Made by a program: the position numbers and the translations under genes. The notes beneath the pieces are model-generated. The model ran no database searches. It saw only the letters and a list, made by a program, of their open reading frames with translations, and was not told where the DNA came from. A DNA stretch of 14,884 bases from a bacterium. Lineage in GTDB: Bacteria; Hydrothermota; UBA3073; JACQXS01; JAUWAR01. The stretch is taken from positions 1 through 14,884 of the forward strand of contig JAUWAR010000019.1 in assembly GCA_030601965.1 (NCBI GenBank), given 5' to 3'. Shown piece after piece: positions 5,641 through 12,182 of the stretch. Position 1 is the first letter of the stretch, and the number at the start of each line of letters is the position of its first letter.

Positions 5641-6537
5641 ATGAAGCAACTTCCTCACTTTCTTTTCATCGTCCCTAAGTTGTTGTTTAAGGGCATCAGG
5701 ACTTGGAAAATCTGAGTTTTCACGAATGTATTGGACAAAATCTACCTTTATCTCTTCATTTAAAATATCTTGCCGAAAATCAAAAAGATGAACCTCAATA
5801 GAACTACCTATATACAACATACCATTGTAGTTCTTATCTTTACAACCTTGCCTACCGGCAGGCAGGTTTACAATCACAGCATATACACCTTTTTTTGGAA
5901 TAAGTTTGTCCCGATTACATCGGGATAAATTAGCAGTGGGGTATCCAATTTCCCTCCCATTTCCTTTTCCTTTTACAACTTTACCACAAAAACTATAATA
6001 CCTTCCTAAAAATTCCTTTGCAAGTTTTATTTTTCCTTTTTTGAGAAATTCTCTTATTTGGGTGCTTGATACAGGAAATCCATTAAAATAGACGGGCGGT
6101 ATCCTTTGAACATCAAAACTCAGCCTGGCACCCATATGCACAAGAAGTTCAAAATCACCTGTCCTTTCTTTACCAAACCTGTGGTTATAACCGAGAAGCA
6201 CTTTTTTGGGTCTTAAATCACTTACAAGCCAATCTACAAACTTCTCTGCAGGCATATTCGCAAGTCTGTTATCAAATGGAAGAATCAGGAGATATGCGAG
6301 ACCCATAGATTTCATAATATCTATCTTTTCTGATACGGGAGTCAGTATGCCATTATTATCTTCTGGTGATATGAAAGTTCTGGGAGGAGGGTCAAATGTT
6401 ACAACCATACTTTTACCCGTTTTGACAAGTCGGTCTATCACAGTTTTATGTCCAATATGCATACCATCAAATGTTCCAATGGTAATAGCATCAAGTTCTA
6501 ACTTACTCGCATCTGTTGTAGATGTAAAGACTTTCAT
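5629..6537 (-). CDS. ribF: Bifunctional riboflavin kinase / FAD synthetase
   Basis: A 302-residue cytoplasmic enzyme making FMN from riboflavin and FAD from FMN. The N-terminal adenylyltransferase has GTFDGMHIGH (21-30), LLGYNHRFGKERTGDFE (114-130) and SSTQIR (157-162). The C-terminal kinase has GYPTAN (198-203) and the presumed catalytic Glu248 in SSIEVHLFDF. Two palindromic repeats are in frame in the kinase domain: one around SRCNRDK (205-211) and one encoding LPAGRQG (225-231). The usual NIGxRPTF segment is reduced to LYIG before SSIEVH, a local deletion that could affect the kinase half. The end (HFDI) is made of AT-rich repeat sequence. It overlaps the PASTA gene by ATGA and precedes rpsO, the common gene order. 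The start has no strong Shine-Dalgarno sequence; coupling is likely. Confidence 0.94.
   Translation of the reverse strand: MKVFTSTTDASKLELDAITIGTFDGMHIGHKTVIDRLVKTGKSMVVTFDPPPRTFISPEDNNGILTPVSEKIDIMKSMGLAYLLILPFDNRLANMPAEKFVDWLVSDLRPKKVLLGYNHRFGKERTGDFELLVHMGARLSFDVQRIPPVYFNGFPVSSTQIREFLKKGKIKLAKEFLGRYYSFCGKVVKGKGNGREIGYPTANLSRCNRDKLIPKKGVYAVIVNLPAGRQGCKDKNYNGMLYIGSSIEVHLFDFRQDILNEEIKVDFVQYIRENSDFPSPDALKQQLRDDEKKVRKLLHFDI
5847..5866. repeat. In-frame palindrome in ribF (LPAGRQG type)
   Basis: CTTGCCTACCGGCAGGCAGG pairs with itself around the central CCGG, with nine of ten positions matching if one G-T wobble is allowed. It encodes LPAGRQG in the riboflavin kinase domain, between VIVN and CKDKNYNGM, where homologues have no such residues. 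The core is shared with the palindrome at 12090-12110 in the YfhO-like gene. Confidence 0.8.
5909..5925. repeat. In-frame palindrome in ribF (TCCCGAT/ATCGGGA type)
   Basis: TCCCGAT-tac-ATCGGGA forms a perfect 7-bp stem with a 3-nt loop. It encodes the SRCNRDK region directly after GYPTANL. The same arms occur at 9982-9997 and, with one change at the last base, at 490-510. Confidence 0.75.
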
Positions 6538-7304
6538 TCAGATTGAGAGGATACTCTCTTTTCTGCAATCAAATTTACTGTATCACCTATTGAGATTTCA
6601 GCACCTGGCATCGGGAATTGAATAAGAACAATCGCAGAGTCAACTGTTCTGAACTCATCTTGCCCCGCTACTTCGTTTTCTCCCGTATATTCTACCTTTC
6701 CCAAAAATAATTTCAACTCTTCTATTATCTCCTTGCTTTCTTTTAATGTCTTGCCTGTAAGTTCAGGCATCCCAAGTGTAAGCCTAACCTCTCCATTACT
6801 CACAATAAGAATAATTTCTGAACTTTTTGGAATAAGAGTATTATGAACAGGAATAGTCTTTACTACTTCATCTTTGGGCTCTTCTGAACAGATATATCGT
6901 ATTTCCTTAATTCCTAATCCTGTACTTGAGATTAAGTTTTTAGCCTGCTCAAGTAGAAGACCCTTTGTATAAGGCACAGAAACTTTTTCCTCTCCCTTAC
7001 TTAAGATAAGTTTTATCTTTTTCCCCTTTTTTACTCTTCTACTTGGCAATGGGGTTTGTGAGATGACATAACCTTCTGGCAAGAGTTCACTAAATTTATA
7101 GGATGCAATAACACCCTCTAATCCAAGACTATCAAGCATCTCTTTTGCTTTAGTGAACTCTTTTTCACAAACATCAGGCACATTTACCTCTCTATGAAGA
7201 CCAACAGCAAGAGGCATAACAATGAAGTTGAAAATAAGTACACCAATAATAAATGAGCTTCCCATAACAACTACAAATAATCCAAATGTCTTTAAAAAAC
7301 GCAT
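6534..7304 (-). CDS. Single-pass membrane protein with three PASTA domains
   Basis: A 256-residue protein with one N-terminal membrane segment (about residues 7-36) followed by an outside part of three PASTA-like repeats (about 38-103, 105-171 and 175-250). Each repeat has the typical VPxVxGxxxxxAxxxLxxxGL start and a PxPGxxVxxGxxVxLxxSxG end, seen as QTPLPSRRVKKGKKIKLILSKG in the first. PASTA domains of Ser/Thr kinases and penicillin-binding proteins contact peptidoglycan or muropeptides; here no kinase or transpeptidase domain is attached. It heads the likely operon with ribF, rpsO and pnp, preceded by a promoter-like sequence 16-45 nt upstream of its ATG. No Shine-Dalgarno sequence is visible, and the predicted transcript leader would be very short. 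Wall sensing or structural support is inferred. Confidence 0.85.
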   Translation of the reverse strand: MRFLKTFGLFVVVMGSSFIIGVLIFNFIVMPLAVGLHREVNVPDVCEKEFTKAKEMLDSLGLEGVIASYKFSELLPEGYVISQTPLPSRRVKKGKKIKLILSKGEEKVSVPYTKGLLLEQAKNLISSTGLGIKEIRYICSEEPKDEVVKTIPVHNTLIPKSSEIILIVSNGEVRLTLGMPELTGKTLKESKEIIEELKLFLGKVEYTGENEVAGQDEFRTVDSAIVLIQFPMPGAEISIGDTVNLIAEKRVSSQSE

Positions 7305-7319
7305 CTGATTGTGTCTTAT

Positions 7320-7349
7320 TCTATAGTATAACAGTCAACCACTTGTCAA
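7320..7349 (-). promoter_or_regulatory. Sigma70-like promoter before the PASTA-ribF-rpsO-pnp operon
   Basis: Read on the - strand, TTGACA (7344-7349) is followed after 18 nt by TATAGA (7320-7325). An overlapping TATACT (7325-7330) gives only 13 nt. Transcription from the TATAGA box would start near 7313, about 9 nt before the ATG at 7304. That would make the PASTA mRNA nearly leaderless, consistent with the absent Shine-Dalgarno sequence. It lies in the largest gap (72 nt) of the - strand gene block. Confidence 0.5.
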
Positions 7350-7376
7350 CTAAAACTTTTACTAATTACATTTTGT

Positions 7377-8081
7377 TCACCAACCTCCGCCTGCACCACC
7401 GCCTCCTGTGCCGCCTCCGCCAAAACCACCAAATCCACCACTAAATCCACCTGAAGAACCACCTCCCCAATAACCTACTCTACCAAAAGGCAGGAACAAA
7501 AAGGCAAGGGGTCCCATCCTGGAAAATAACAAGAAGAATATAATCAAGGGAAATAGCCTTAATATTAGACCCAATGGACCTTTCTGCACGGGTATTTGTC
7601 TGGGAATATCTGTTCTCCCTTCTAATTTGACACCATAATCTTTTGCAACAATACCTGCTATATCAGAAACTGCAAGGAGTATGCCATCCCCGTATTTTCC
7701 TTGTCTAAAATATGGAACTATATCTTTTCTATATATCTCTCCACATAACCCATCAGGAAGTATGCCTTCCACCCCATAACCTGTAGTTATCCACGCCTTT
7801 CTATCATTTATAGCCGCAAGAATCAGGACTCCAGTATCTTTTTCTCTATCACCAATTTTCCATCTATCATATAGTTCCACAGAATACATCTGTATATCCT
7901 GACCTCCTGTAGTTTTAATCAGGCAAACTGCAATCTCCACACCTGTCTTGTCTTTGAGTTCCCTTATTATTCCATCAATCCTTTGCTCATAAGAAGGAGG
8001 AATTACATCTACAAAATCATTCACATACCCAGAAGGCTGTGGATAAGCAAGAAATAGAATAAATGCAAAAATAGACATCAT
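7377..8081 (-). CDS. TPM-domain membrane protein with glycine-rich C-terminus
   Basis: A 234-residue protein with an N-terminal signal-type hydrophobic segment (1-13), a TPM domain (about 17-150, from YVNDFVDVIPPSYEQRIDGI through KDTGVLILAAINDRKAWITTGYG) and a membrane segment (about 168-197). It ends in a Gly/Ser-rich tail closing with GGAGGGW. This is the YgcG/TPM (Psb32-like) architecture common in bacteria. The TPM domain faces outside the cytoplasm. Plant TLP18.3 relatives are linked to phosphatase activity and photosystem II repair, but the bacterial role is not settled. The start overlaps the cyclophilin stop by ATGA, suggesting translational coupling. The gene is clear; its biochemical function is unknown. 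Confidence 0.87.
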   Translation of the reverse strand: MMSIFAFILFLAYPQPSGYVNDFVDVIPPSYEQRIDGIIRELKDKTGVEIAVCLIKTTGGQDIQMYSVELYDRWKIGDREKDTGVLILAAINDRKAWITTGYGVEGILPDGLCGEIYRKDIVPYFRQGKYGDGILLAVSDIAGIVAKDYGVKLEGRTDIPRQIPVQKGPLGLILRLFPLIIFFLLFSRMGPLAFLFLPFGRVGYWGGGSSGGFSGGFGGFGGGGTGGGGAGGGW

Positions 8082-8650
8082 TTCTTTTTAGGATAAAGAA
8101 TGTCTTTTATGCTATCTTCCGTTACAATTCTGACACTGTCCATTACACTACCTTTTTTAATGCCATTTACTACATCCATTCCTTTAATCACCTGCCCAAA
8201 CACTGTATAATTTTTGTCAAGATGGGGTTGTGGAGCAAAACAGATATAAAATTGAGATGATGCTGAGTTTGGGTCCTGTGCCCTTGCCATAGCTACAGTT
8301 CCTGTAAGATGCCTTCTCTCATTGAATTCCGCCTTAAGATTATATCCTGCAGCCCCTGTTCCATTGCCAATGGGACACCCACCTTGAGCCATAAACCCAG
8401 AAATTACCCTGTGAAATGTAAGCCCATCATAGAATTTGAGATTGGATAGCATTATAAAATTCTTTACCGTATTCGGTGCATACTCAGGATAGAGTTTAAT
8501 ATAAATCTTTGCACCTTTTGCCATTTGTATCACTGCAATCTCATCACCTATAATCTCTACTGTATCCATAAAAGCCTTCCTTGTCGCAAGAGAAATCTTT
8601 TTTGGAGTAGAAGGCGATACAGCAAGAATGGATAATAATAGATAAAACAT
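8078..8650 (-). CDS. Secreted peptidyl-prolyl cis-trans isomerase (cyclophilin)
   Basis: A 190-residue protein with a short N-terminal hydrophobic segment (1-12, FYLLLSILAVS), so export is likely, followed by a cyclophilin domain. Motifs: YDGLTFHRVISGFMAQGG with the catalytic Arg of FHR, GTVAMARAQDPNSASSQFYI, and PHLDKNYTVFGQVIKGMDVV. The tryptophan of human cyclophilin A (WLD) is His here, as in many bacterial members. It should speed proline isomerisation in exported proteins. The ATG is preceded at four bases by AGGGGG (8655-8660). It follows ddl by 12 nt and overlaps the TPM gene by ATGA, placing it with envelope functions. Confidence 0.93.
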   Translation of the reverse strand: MFYLLLSILAVSPSTPKKISLATRKAFMDTVEIIGDEIAVIQMAKGAKIYIKLYPEYAPNTVKNFIMLSNLKFYDGLTFHRVISGFMAQGGCPIGNGTGAAGYNLKAEFNERRHLTGTVAMARAQDPNSASSQFYICFAPQPHLDKNYTVFGQVIKGMDVVNGIKKGSVMDSVRIVTEDSIKDILYPKKK

Positions 8651-8662
8651 AAAACCCCCTTT

Positions 8663-9613
8663 TTAAATTCTACTATGTGCTTCTTCAAGTATTCTTCTCA
8701 CAACCTCATCATAGGATATGCCAATATGTTTTGCCTCTGCAGGCAAATCTGAAAGTTCCATCATACCAGGGATTGAGTTAATCTCAAGGACATAAATATT
8801 TTTTTCTTTTCCGCCAGAGGCGGATCTGCCTTGGGCAGAAACCATCATATCCACTCTTGAAAACCCCTTACATCCAATAATTTTATGCGTCATAAAGGCT
8901 ATTTCCTGGGTCTTTTTATAAACATCTGCATCAAGTCTTGCTGGAATAATAAACTCCGTGAGTCCTTTTGTATATTTTGCTTTATAATCATAAAATTCTC
9001 TCCTGGAGACAAGTTCCAAAAGAGGCAAAGGCTCCCCGCACAATATTCCACAAGTAACATCCATTCCATCTATAAACTCCTCTACAAATGCATCTGTATG
9101 TTCTTTTTTTACTTTATAAAAAGTATCTTCCAAATCCTTAATATTTCTTATAATATGCACTCCAATACTTGAGCCTGACGCCACAGGCTTGACAACATAG
9201 GGAAGCTCTCCAATAACCTTTTTGATAGTATCCAGATTTATATTGCCATGAAAGTATTTTGGCACAGGGATGCCTGAAGACTGGAGTATCTTTTTTGTAA
9301 TTATTTTATTCATAGATATACTTGAGGCAAGCACACCCGAGCCTGTATATGGAATACCCAGAATTTCAAGCAGTCCTTGAATTGTGCCATCTTCTCCTGG
9401 AACCCCGTGAAGCACTATAAAAGCAATATCTATTTCCTTAATTTTTAGCATCTCGGCAATATTTCTATCCACATCTATCTCAGTTACCTGAAAGCCCTGT
9501 CTTTTTAGGGCTTCTGATACCATTTTCCCGGATTTAAGTGATATTTCTCTTTCAGGGGACCATCCACCCATAAGCACGCCTATATGCTTATTAAGGAGTG
9601 TTTTTTTAGCCAT
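8663..9613 (-). CDS. ddl: D-alanine--D-alanine ligase
   Basis: A 316-residue cytoplasmic ATP-grasp enzyme that joins two D-Ala for peptidoglycan precursors. Motifs: GGWSPEREISLKSG (16-29), HGVPGEDGTIQG (69-80), VVKPVASGSSIGV (140-152), EEFIDGMDVTCGIL (178-191), GFSRVDMM (250-257) and the metal-binding VLEINSIPGM (275-284). I choose the ATG at 9613 rather than the in-frame ATG at 9643 because GAGGGAG (9619-9625) lies five bases before it and the N-terminus then fits the family. With this start the gene overlaps the YfhO-like gene by 8 nt. A twin palindrome (8810-8839) inserts about ten residues (SAQGRSASGG) between strands at residues 259-268, where most ligases have a short turn before YVLEVN. 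The active-site residues flank but do not include the insert. Confidence 0.95.
   Translation of the reverse strand: MAKKTLLNKHIGVLMGGWSPEREISLKSGKMVSEALKRQGFQVTEIDVDRNIAEMLKIKEIDIAFIVLHGVPGEDGTIQGLLEILGIPYTGSGVLASSISMNKIITKKILQSSGIPVPKYFHGNINLDTIKKVIGELPYVVKPVASGSSIGVHIIRNIKDLEDTFYKVKKEHTDAFVEEFIDGMDVTCGILCGEPLPLLELVSRREFYDYKAKYTKGLTEFIIPARLDADVYKKTQEIAFMTHKIIGCKGFSRVDMMVSAQGRSASGGKEKNIYVLEINSIPGMMELSDLPAEAKHIGISYDEVVRRILEEAHSRI
8810..8839. repeat. Twin in-frame hairpin repeat in ddl
   Basis: Two perfect stems lie back to back: TCCGCC-aga-GGCGGA (8810-8824) and TCTGCC-ttg-GGCAGA (8825-8839). They are of equal length with 3-nt loops, as if a 15-bp unit had been doubled and had diverged. They encode SAQGRSASGG in a surface turn of D-Ala-D-Ala ligase. 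The block is GC-rich in an AT-rich gene. Confidence 0.85.
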
Positions 9614-12149
9614 TTTTTCTCCCTCTTTTAACCCAAAACCCAATTATCCCAAGCAAAAATAAGAATGAGAGAAAAGAAACAGTGGCACCTGCCTTAAAAT
9701 ACGGTGAATCATACACAAATTCAACCGTGTGTTTTCCTTTATCTAATTGCACTGCCCTCAGGGTATAGTTAGCAATATAAACCTTGACTCTTTTACCCTT
9801 CTGCTTACTGCCTACTGCTTTCTGCTTACCCCGCCTGCCATAGCTGTGCGGCGGACAGGTGTCTATATAAGCCTTCCAATCTGGATGCCAGTTCTCTGAT
9901 AACACAAGAAATCCCGGAGAAGTAAGTTTTACCTCAATAATAATCTTATTAGGTGTATATTCTACAATCCTTACTTCTTCTTCCCGATACATCGGGATGT
10001 CTTCTGTTTTCTGTCTTCTGACCTCTACAGTCTCTTCAAGAATTACCGTAGCACGAGGGTCAAAATCAGGGTTTTTTAACTCCTCAAGAACCTTCTCCTC
10101 TGGCACGACTTTAAAGTTATGAACTACCCATGCTTTTGGAAGAGCGGTTTCATTCTCATATACACCCTGCCCCTTTCTATCTCTAAAAACAAGTCTAAGT
10201 CGGCTATGAGCATCTTGCCAGGATATGCCCCACCGTCTTAAAAAATTAAGTTTGAAATTCTCAATCTCTTTCTGTGTCCTTTCATCGTATTGAGATAACT
10301 CTTCTGGTATCCACACACTTATAACATATTTTACATTCAAAATGTCAAGGATATTTCTATATCTTACCAGATTAGGAGCATTAAACATCACACTTGTTCC
10401 AGCACCAATCAAATCTTGATACTTTTGAATGGGATTTGGGACATATCCACCAACTGAGGAAATATTATGATACATAAGATAACTATCCTGGGCATGCTGA
10501 TATTGAAATGGGAATACACGATAAAACCCCTTATCTTGTTTTAAGAAATTTACCACCTCATCTGCTCTGTAATAAACCTCAGGTCGTGAACCATAAGGTA
10601 AAAATCTTCTTTCAATTGTCCAGCAATCAATCATAATAATAGGTATGGCAATCGCAGAAATAGCCCATTTTTGTATTTTGTTCCCTGCTATAAGAAGCAC
10701 AATAGACCCAAAGATAATAAGAAGCAAGAATGTCCTCCATATTCCCGCAACAAAAGAAGAGTAATTTTGCTCAAAATTTCCTATCTTCTGTTGATAAAAA
10801 CTTGTTTTGCACCAACTGACTAATTGCCCTTTTGATGATGAGAGAATAACTCCAATAATCAGATAAATTCCTATTGCTATAGCCATTACTATAGCAAATT
10901 TCTTCATCTCTTCTGGTTTAAATCTTCTTTGTTTTACACTTTCAAGTCCTAAGGCACCAATTACAATAATAGAGAATGCCGCAAGATAGAATATCATTGC
11001 TGGTCCTCTAAAGAATTTAAACCCAGGGATGAGATGATAAGGTATCCTGAAAAATGGTGTATGCCCTCCCAATGCTATAAGAACACTTACTATAAGTGCA
11101 CCAAGATAAAATTTTGTTAGACTCTTTCTGAAACAATAGAATATTCCAATCAAAAGAAGCACTAATGGGAAAACACCCATATACTCTGTATGCAGTTTGA
11201 AATAATTTGCACCCCAATAGTTATTAAGTAACCCCGAGAAAGTAGGAACTACAAGGTCTATAAATTCCAGTGGAGGCATAGCCCAGGATGTTGAGTATTC
11301 ATATCCCCTTGTTACTCCTCGTGCCGCAGTCCCAAGTCCAGATATCGTAGGCAACCATATTGCAGAAACAAGACAAACCATAAAAACAACTGTTAGAATT
11401 GAATAACTAAAGAGTCTGATACTTACTTTTAAGCCATTTTCTCTTCTATGAGAGACAAGGAAGAACATCAGATAGGCAAAAGCAAATAATAGTGCATAGT
11501 AGGTCATCTGGAAGTGCCCCTCATAGAATGCAAGTGCAGACACTGTTCCTGCCATAAGGAAATAAAATATTTTTTTAGATACAAGTCCCCTCTGAAGGAA
11601 AAAAACAGCAAAAGGGAAAAGAGAGACACTTACTGCCCTTCCTAAATGTCCGGCATAAGGCGTAGATAAATTATTTCCAATAAAGATATATGCAATACTA
11701 CCAATAAATGCAACATATTGAGATACCTTAAGGCTTTTAAGATAGAGATACACCCCCAATCCACCTATAAAGAGAAAGATTATATGACCTATAGCCATCA
11801 CCACTTGAGGAGGAATAATATTTTTAAGTTGGTGGGATGGTGCAAGAGGTCCTCCTGTAGGCGCACCAAGAACAGGCATACCCCCAAAGATTTGAGGATA
11901 CCAGAGTGGAATACTTGATTGTTCTGCTGCCCACTTATCAAATGGGTATCCTCCTATCAGATAATCAGAGCCTGCAATCATACGATTAGGAGATAAAAAT
12001 GGAGCAAAATAGATAAGGGGGATTAAAAACAAAAGCAGGATCAATATCTTCTCTATGTATCTATCAGATATTCTCTTTCCTGCCCGACGCCTGCCTGCCG
12101 GCGAGGCAGGGATGCCAGGCGGGTTAGACTTTACTTTCTTTCTTGTCAT
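9606..12149 (-). CDS. YfhO-like polytopic membrane protein
   Basis: An 847-residue protein with about a dozen membrane segments and a C-terminal outside domain, then a last membrane segment (about 825-842). The first outside loop holds GSDYLIGGYPFDKW (60-73). The C-terminal domain has FLVLSENWHPDWKAYID and KVYIANYTLRAVQLDKGKHTVEFVY, the recognisable YfhO signature. Relatives are GT-C-fold membrane glycosyltransferases; in Firmicutes YfhO decorates lipoteichoic acid. Here a role in transferring sugars onto a surface glycan is inferred from the neighbouring glycan genes. Three repeat-derived insertions are visible: residues about 9-23 (NPPGIPASPAGRRRAG), 707-725 (within VRRQKTEDIPMYREEE) and 764-787 (starting TCPPHSYGRRGK). 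Its last codons contain the ddl ribosome binding site. Only a weak Shine-Dalgarno sequence precedes the ATG. Confidence 0.85.
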   Translation of the reverse strand: MTRKKVKSNPPGIPASPAGRRRAGKRISDRYIEKILILLLFLIPLIYFAPFLSPNRMIAGSDYLIGGYPFDKWAAEQSSIPLWYPQIFGGMPVLGAPTGGPLAPSHQLKNIIPPQVVMAIGHIIFLFIGGLGVYLYLKSLKVSQYVAFIGSIAYIFIGNNLSTPYAGHLGRAVSVSLFPFAVFFLQRGLVSKKIFYFLMAGTVSALAFYEGHFQMTYYALLFAFAYLMFFLVSHRRENGLKVSIRLFSYSILTVVFMVCLVSAIWLPTISGLGTAARGVTRGYEYSTSWAMPPLEFIDLVVPTFSGLLNNYWGANYFKLHTEYMGVFPLVLLLIGIFYCFRKSLTKFYLGALIVSVLIALGGHTPFFRIPYHLIPGFKFFRGPAMIFYLAAFSIIVIGALGLESVKQRRFKPEEMKKFAIVMAIAIGIYLIIGVILSSSKGQLVSWCKTSFYQQKIGNFEQNYSSFVAGIWRTFLLLIIFGSIVLLIAGNKIQKWAISAIAIPIIMIDCWTIERRFLPYGSRPEVYYRADEVVNFLKQDKGFYRVFPFQYQHAQDSYLMYHNISSVGGYVPNPIQKYQDLIGAGTSVMFNAPNLVRYRNILDILNVKYVISVWIPEELSQYDERTQKEIENFKLNFLRRWGISWQDAHSRLRLVFRDRKGQGVYENETALPKAWVVHNFKVVPEEKVLEELKNPDFDPRATVILEETVEVRRQKTEDIPMYREEEVRIVEYTPNKIIIEVKLTSPGFLVLSENWHPDWKAYIDTCPPHSYGRRGKQKAVGSKQKGKRVKVYIANYTLRAVQLDKGKHTVEFVYDSPYFKAGATVSFLSFLFLLGIIGFWVKRGRKNG
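9791..9858. repeat. Composite repeat in the YfhO-like gene (array plus hairpin)
   Basis: On the + strand a reiterated array of CTGCTTACTGC-like units (about 9800-9830) is followed at once by a GC-rich block whose arms CCGCC (9831-9835) and GGCGG (9850-9854) pair around an AGCT centre. It encodes residues about 764-787, between YID and KRVKVYIANY, where homologues read straight through a short DGK-type turn. Confidence 0.75.
9982..10025. repeat. Composite repeat in the YfhO-like gene (hairpin plus array)
   Basis: TCCCGAT-ac-ATCGGGA (9982-9997) is a perfect 7-bp stem. It is followed by a reiterated TCTTCTG/TTTTCTG array (about 9999-10025). Together they encode residues about 709-723 (RRQKTEDIPMYREE), an insertion ahead of the VRIVEYTPNKI strand. 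The palindrome arms match those at 5909-5925. Confidence 0.75.
12082..12123. repeat. In-frame palindrome at the N-terminus of the YfhO-like gene
   Basis: The central arms CCTGCCT (12090-12096) and AGGCAGG (12104-12110) flank GCCGGCG. Outer partial arms CGCCTG (12088-12093) and CAGGCG (12116-12121) can pair instead, giving an alternative fold. It encodes residues about 9-23 (PPGIPASPAGRRRAG), ahead of the first membrane segment. The central motif is the same family as 5847-5866 in ribF. Confidence 0.8.
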
Positions 12150-12151
12150 CT

Positions 12152-12182
12152 TATTAAAACTCTCAACTCTTAACTCTCAACT
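12152..12182. repeat. Reiterated array at the end of the flippase-like gene
   Basis: On the - strand GTTGAGAGTTAAGAGTTGAG and a further GAGTTTT form a direct repeat with a unit near GTTGAGAGTT. The first unit supplies the last codons of the upstream gene (KVES, then TAA). The rest fills the 20-nt spacer to the YfhO-like start codon. Confidence 0.6.

Noticed and set aside
6650..6720. Extra residues (GENEVAGQDEFRTVD) in the third PASTA domain as another repeat insertion
   Set aside because: The DNA shows no clear palindrome or direct repeat; it may be ordinary loop variation.
7380..7470. Gly-rich tail of the TPM protein as a repeat insertion
   Set aside because: Gly/Ser-rich tails of this form are typical of the family, so the DNA repetitiveness follows from the protein.
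9614..9643. Longer ddl start at 9643
   Set aside because: The ATG at 9613 has a strong GAGGGAG signal and gives a family-like N-terminus; the longer form would lie further inside the YfhO-like coding sequence.
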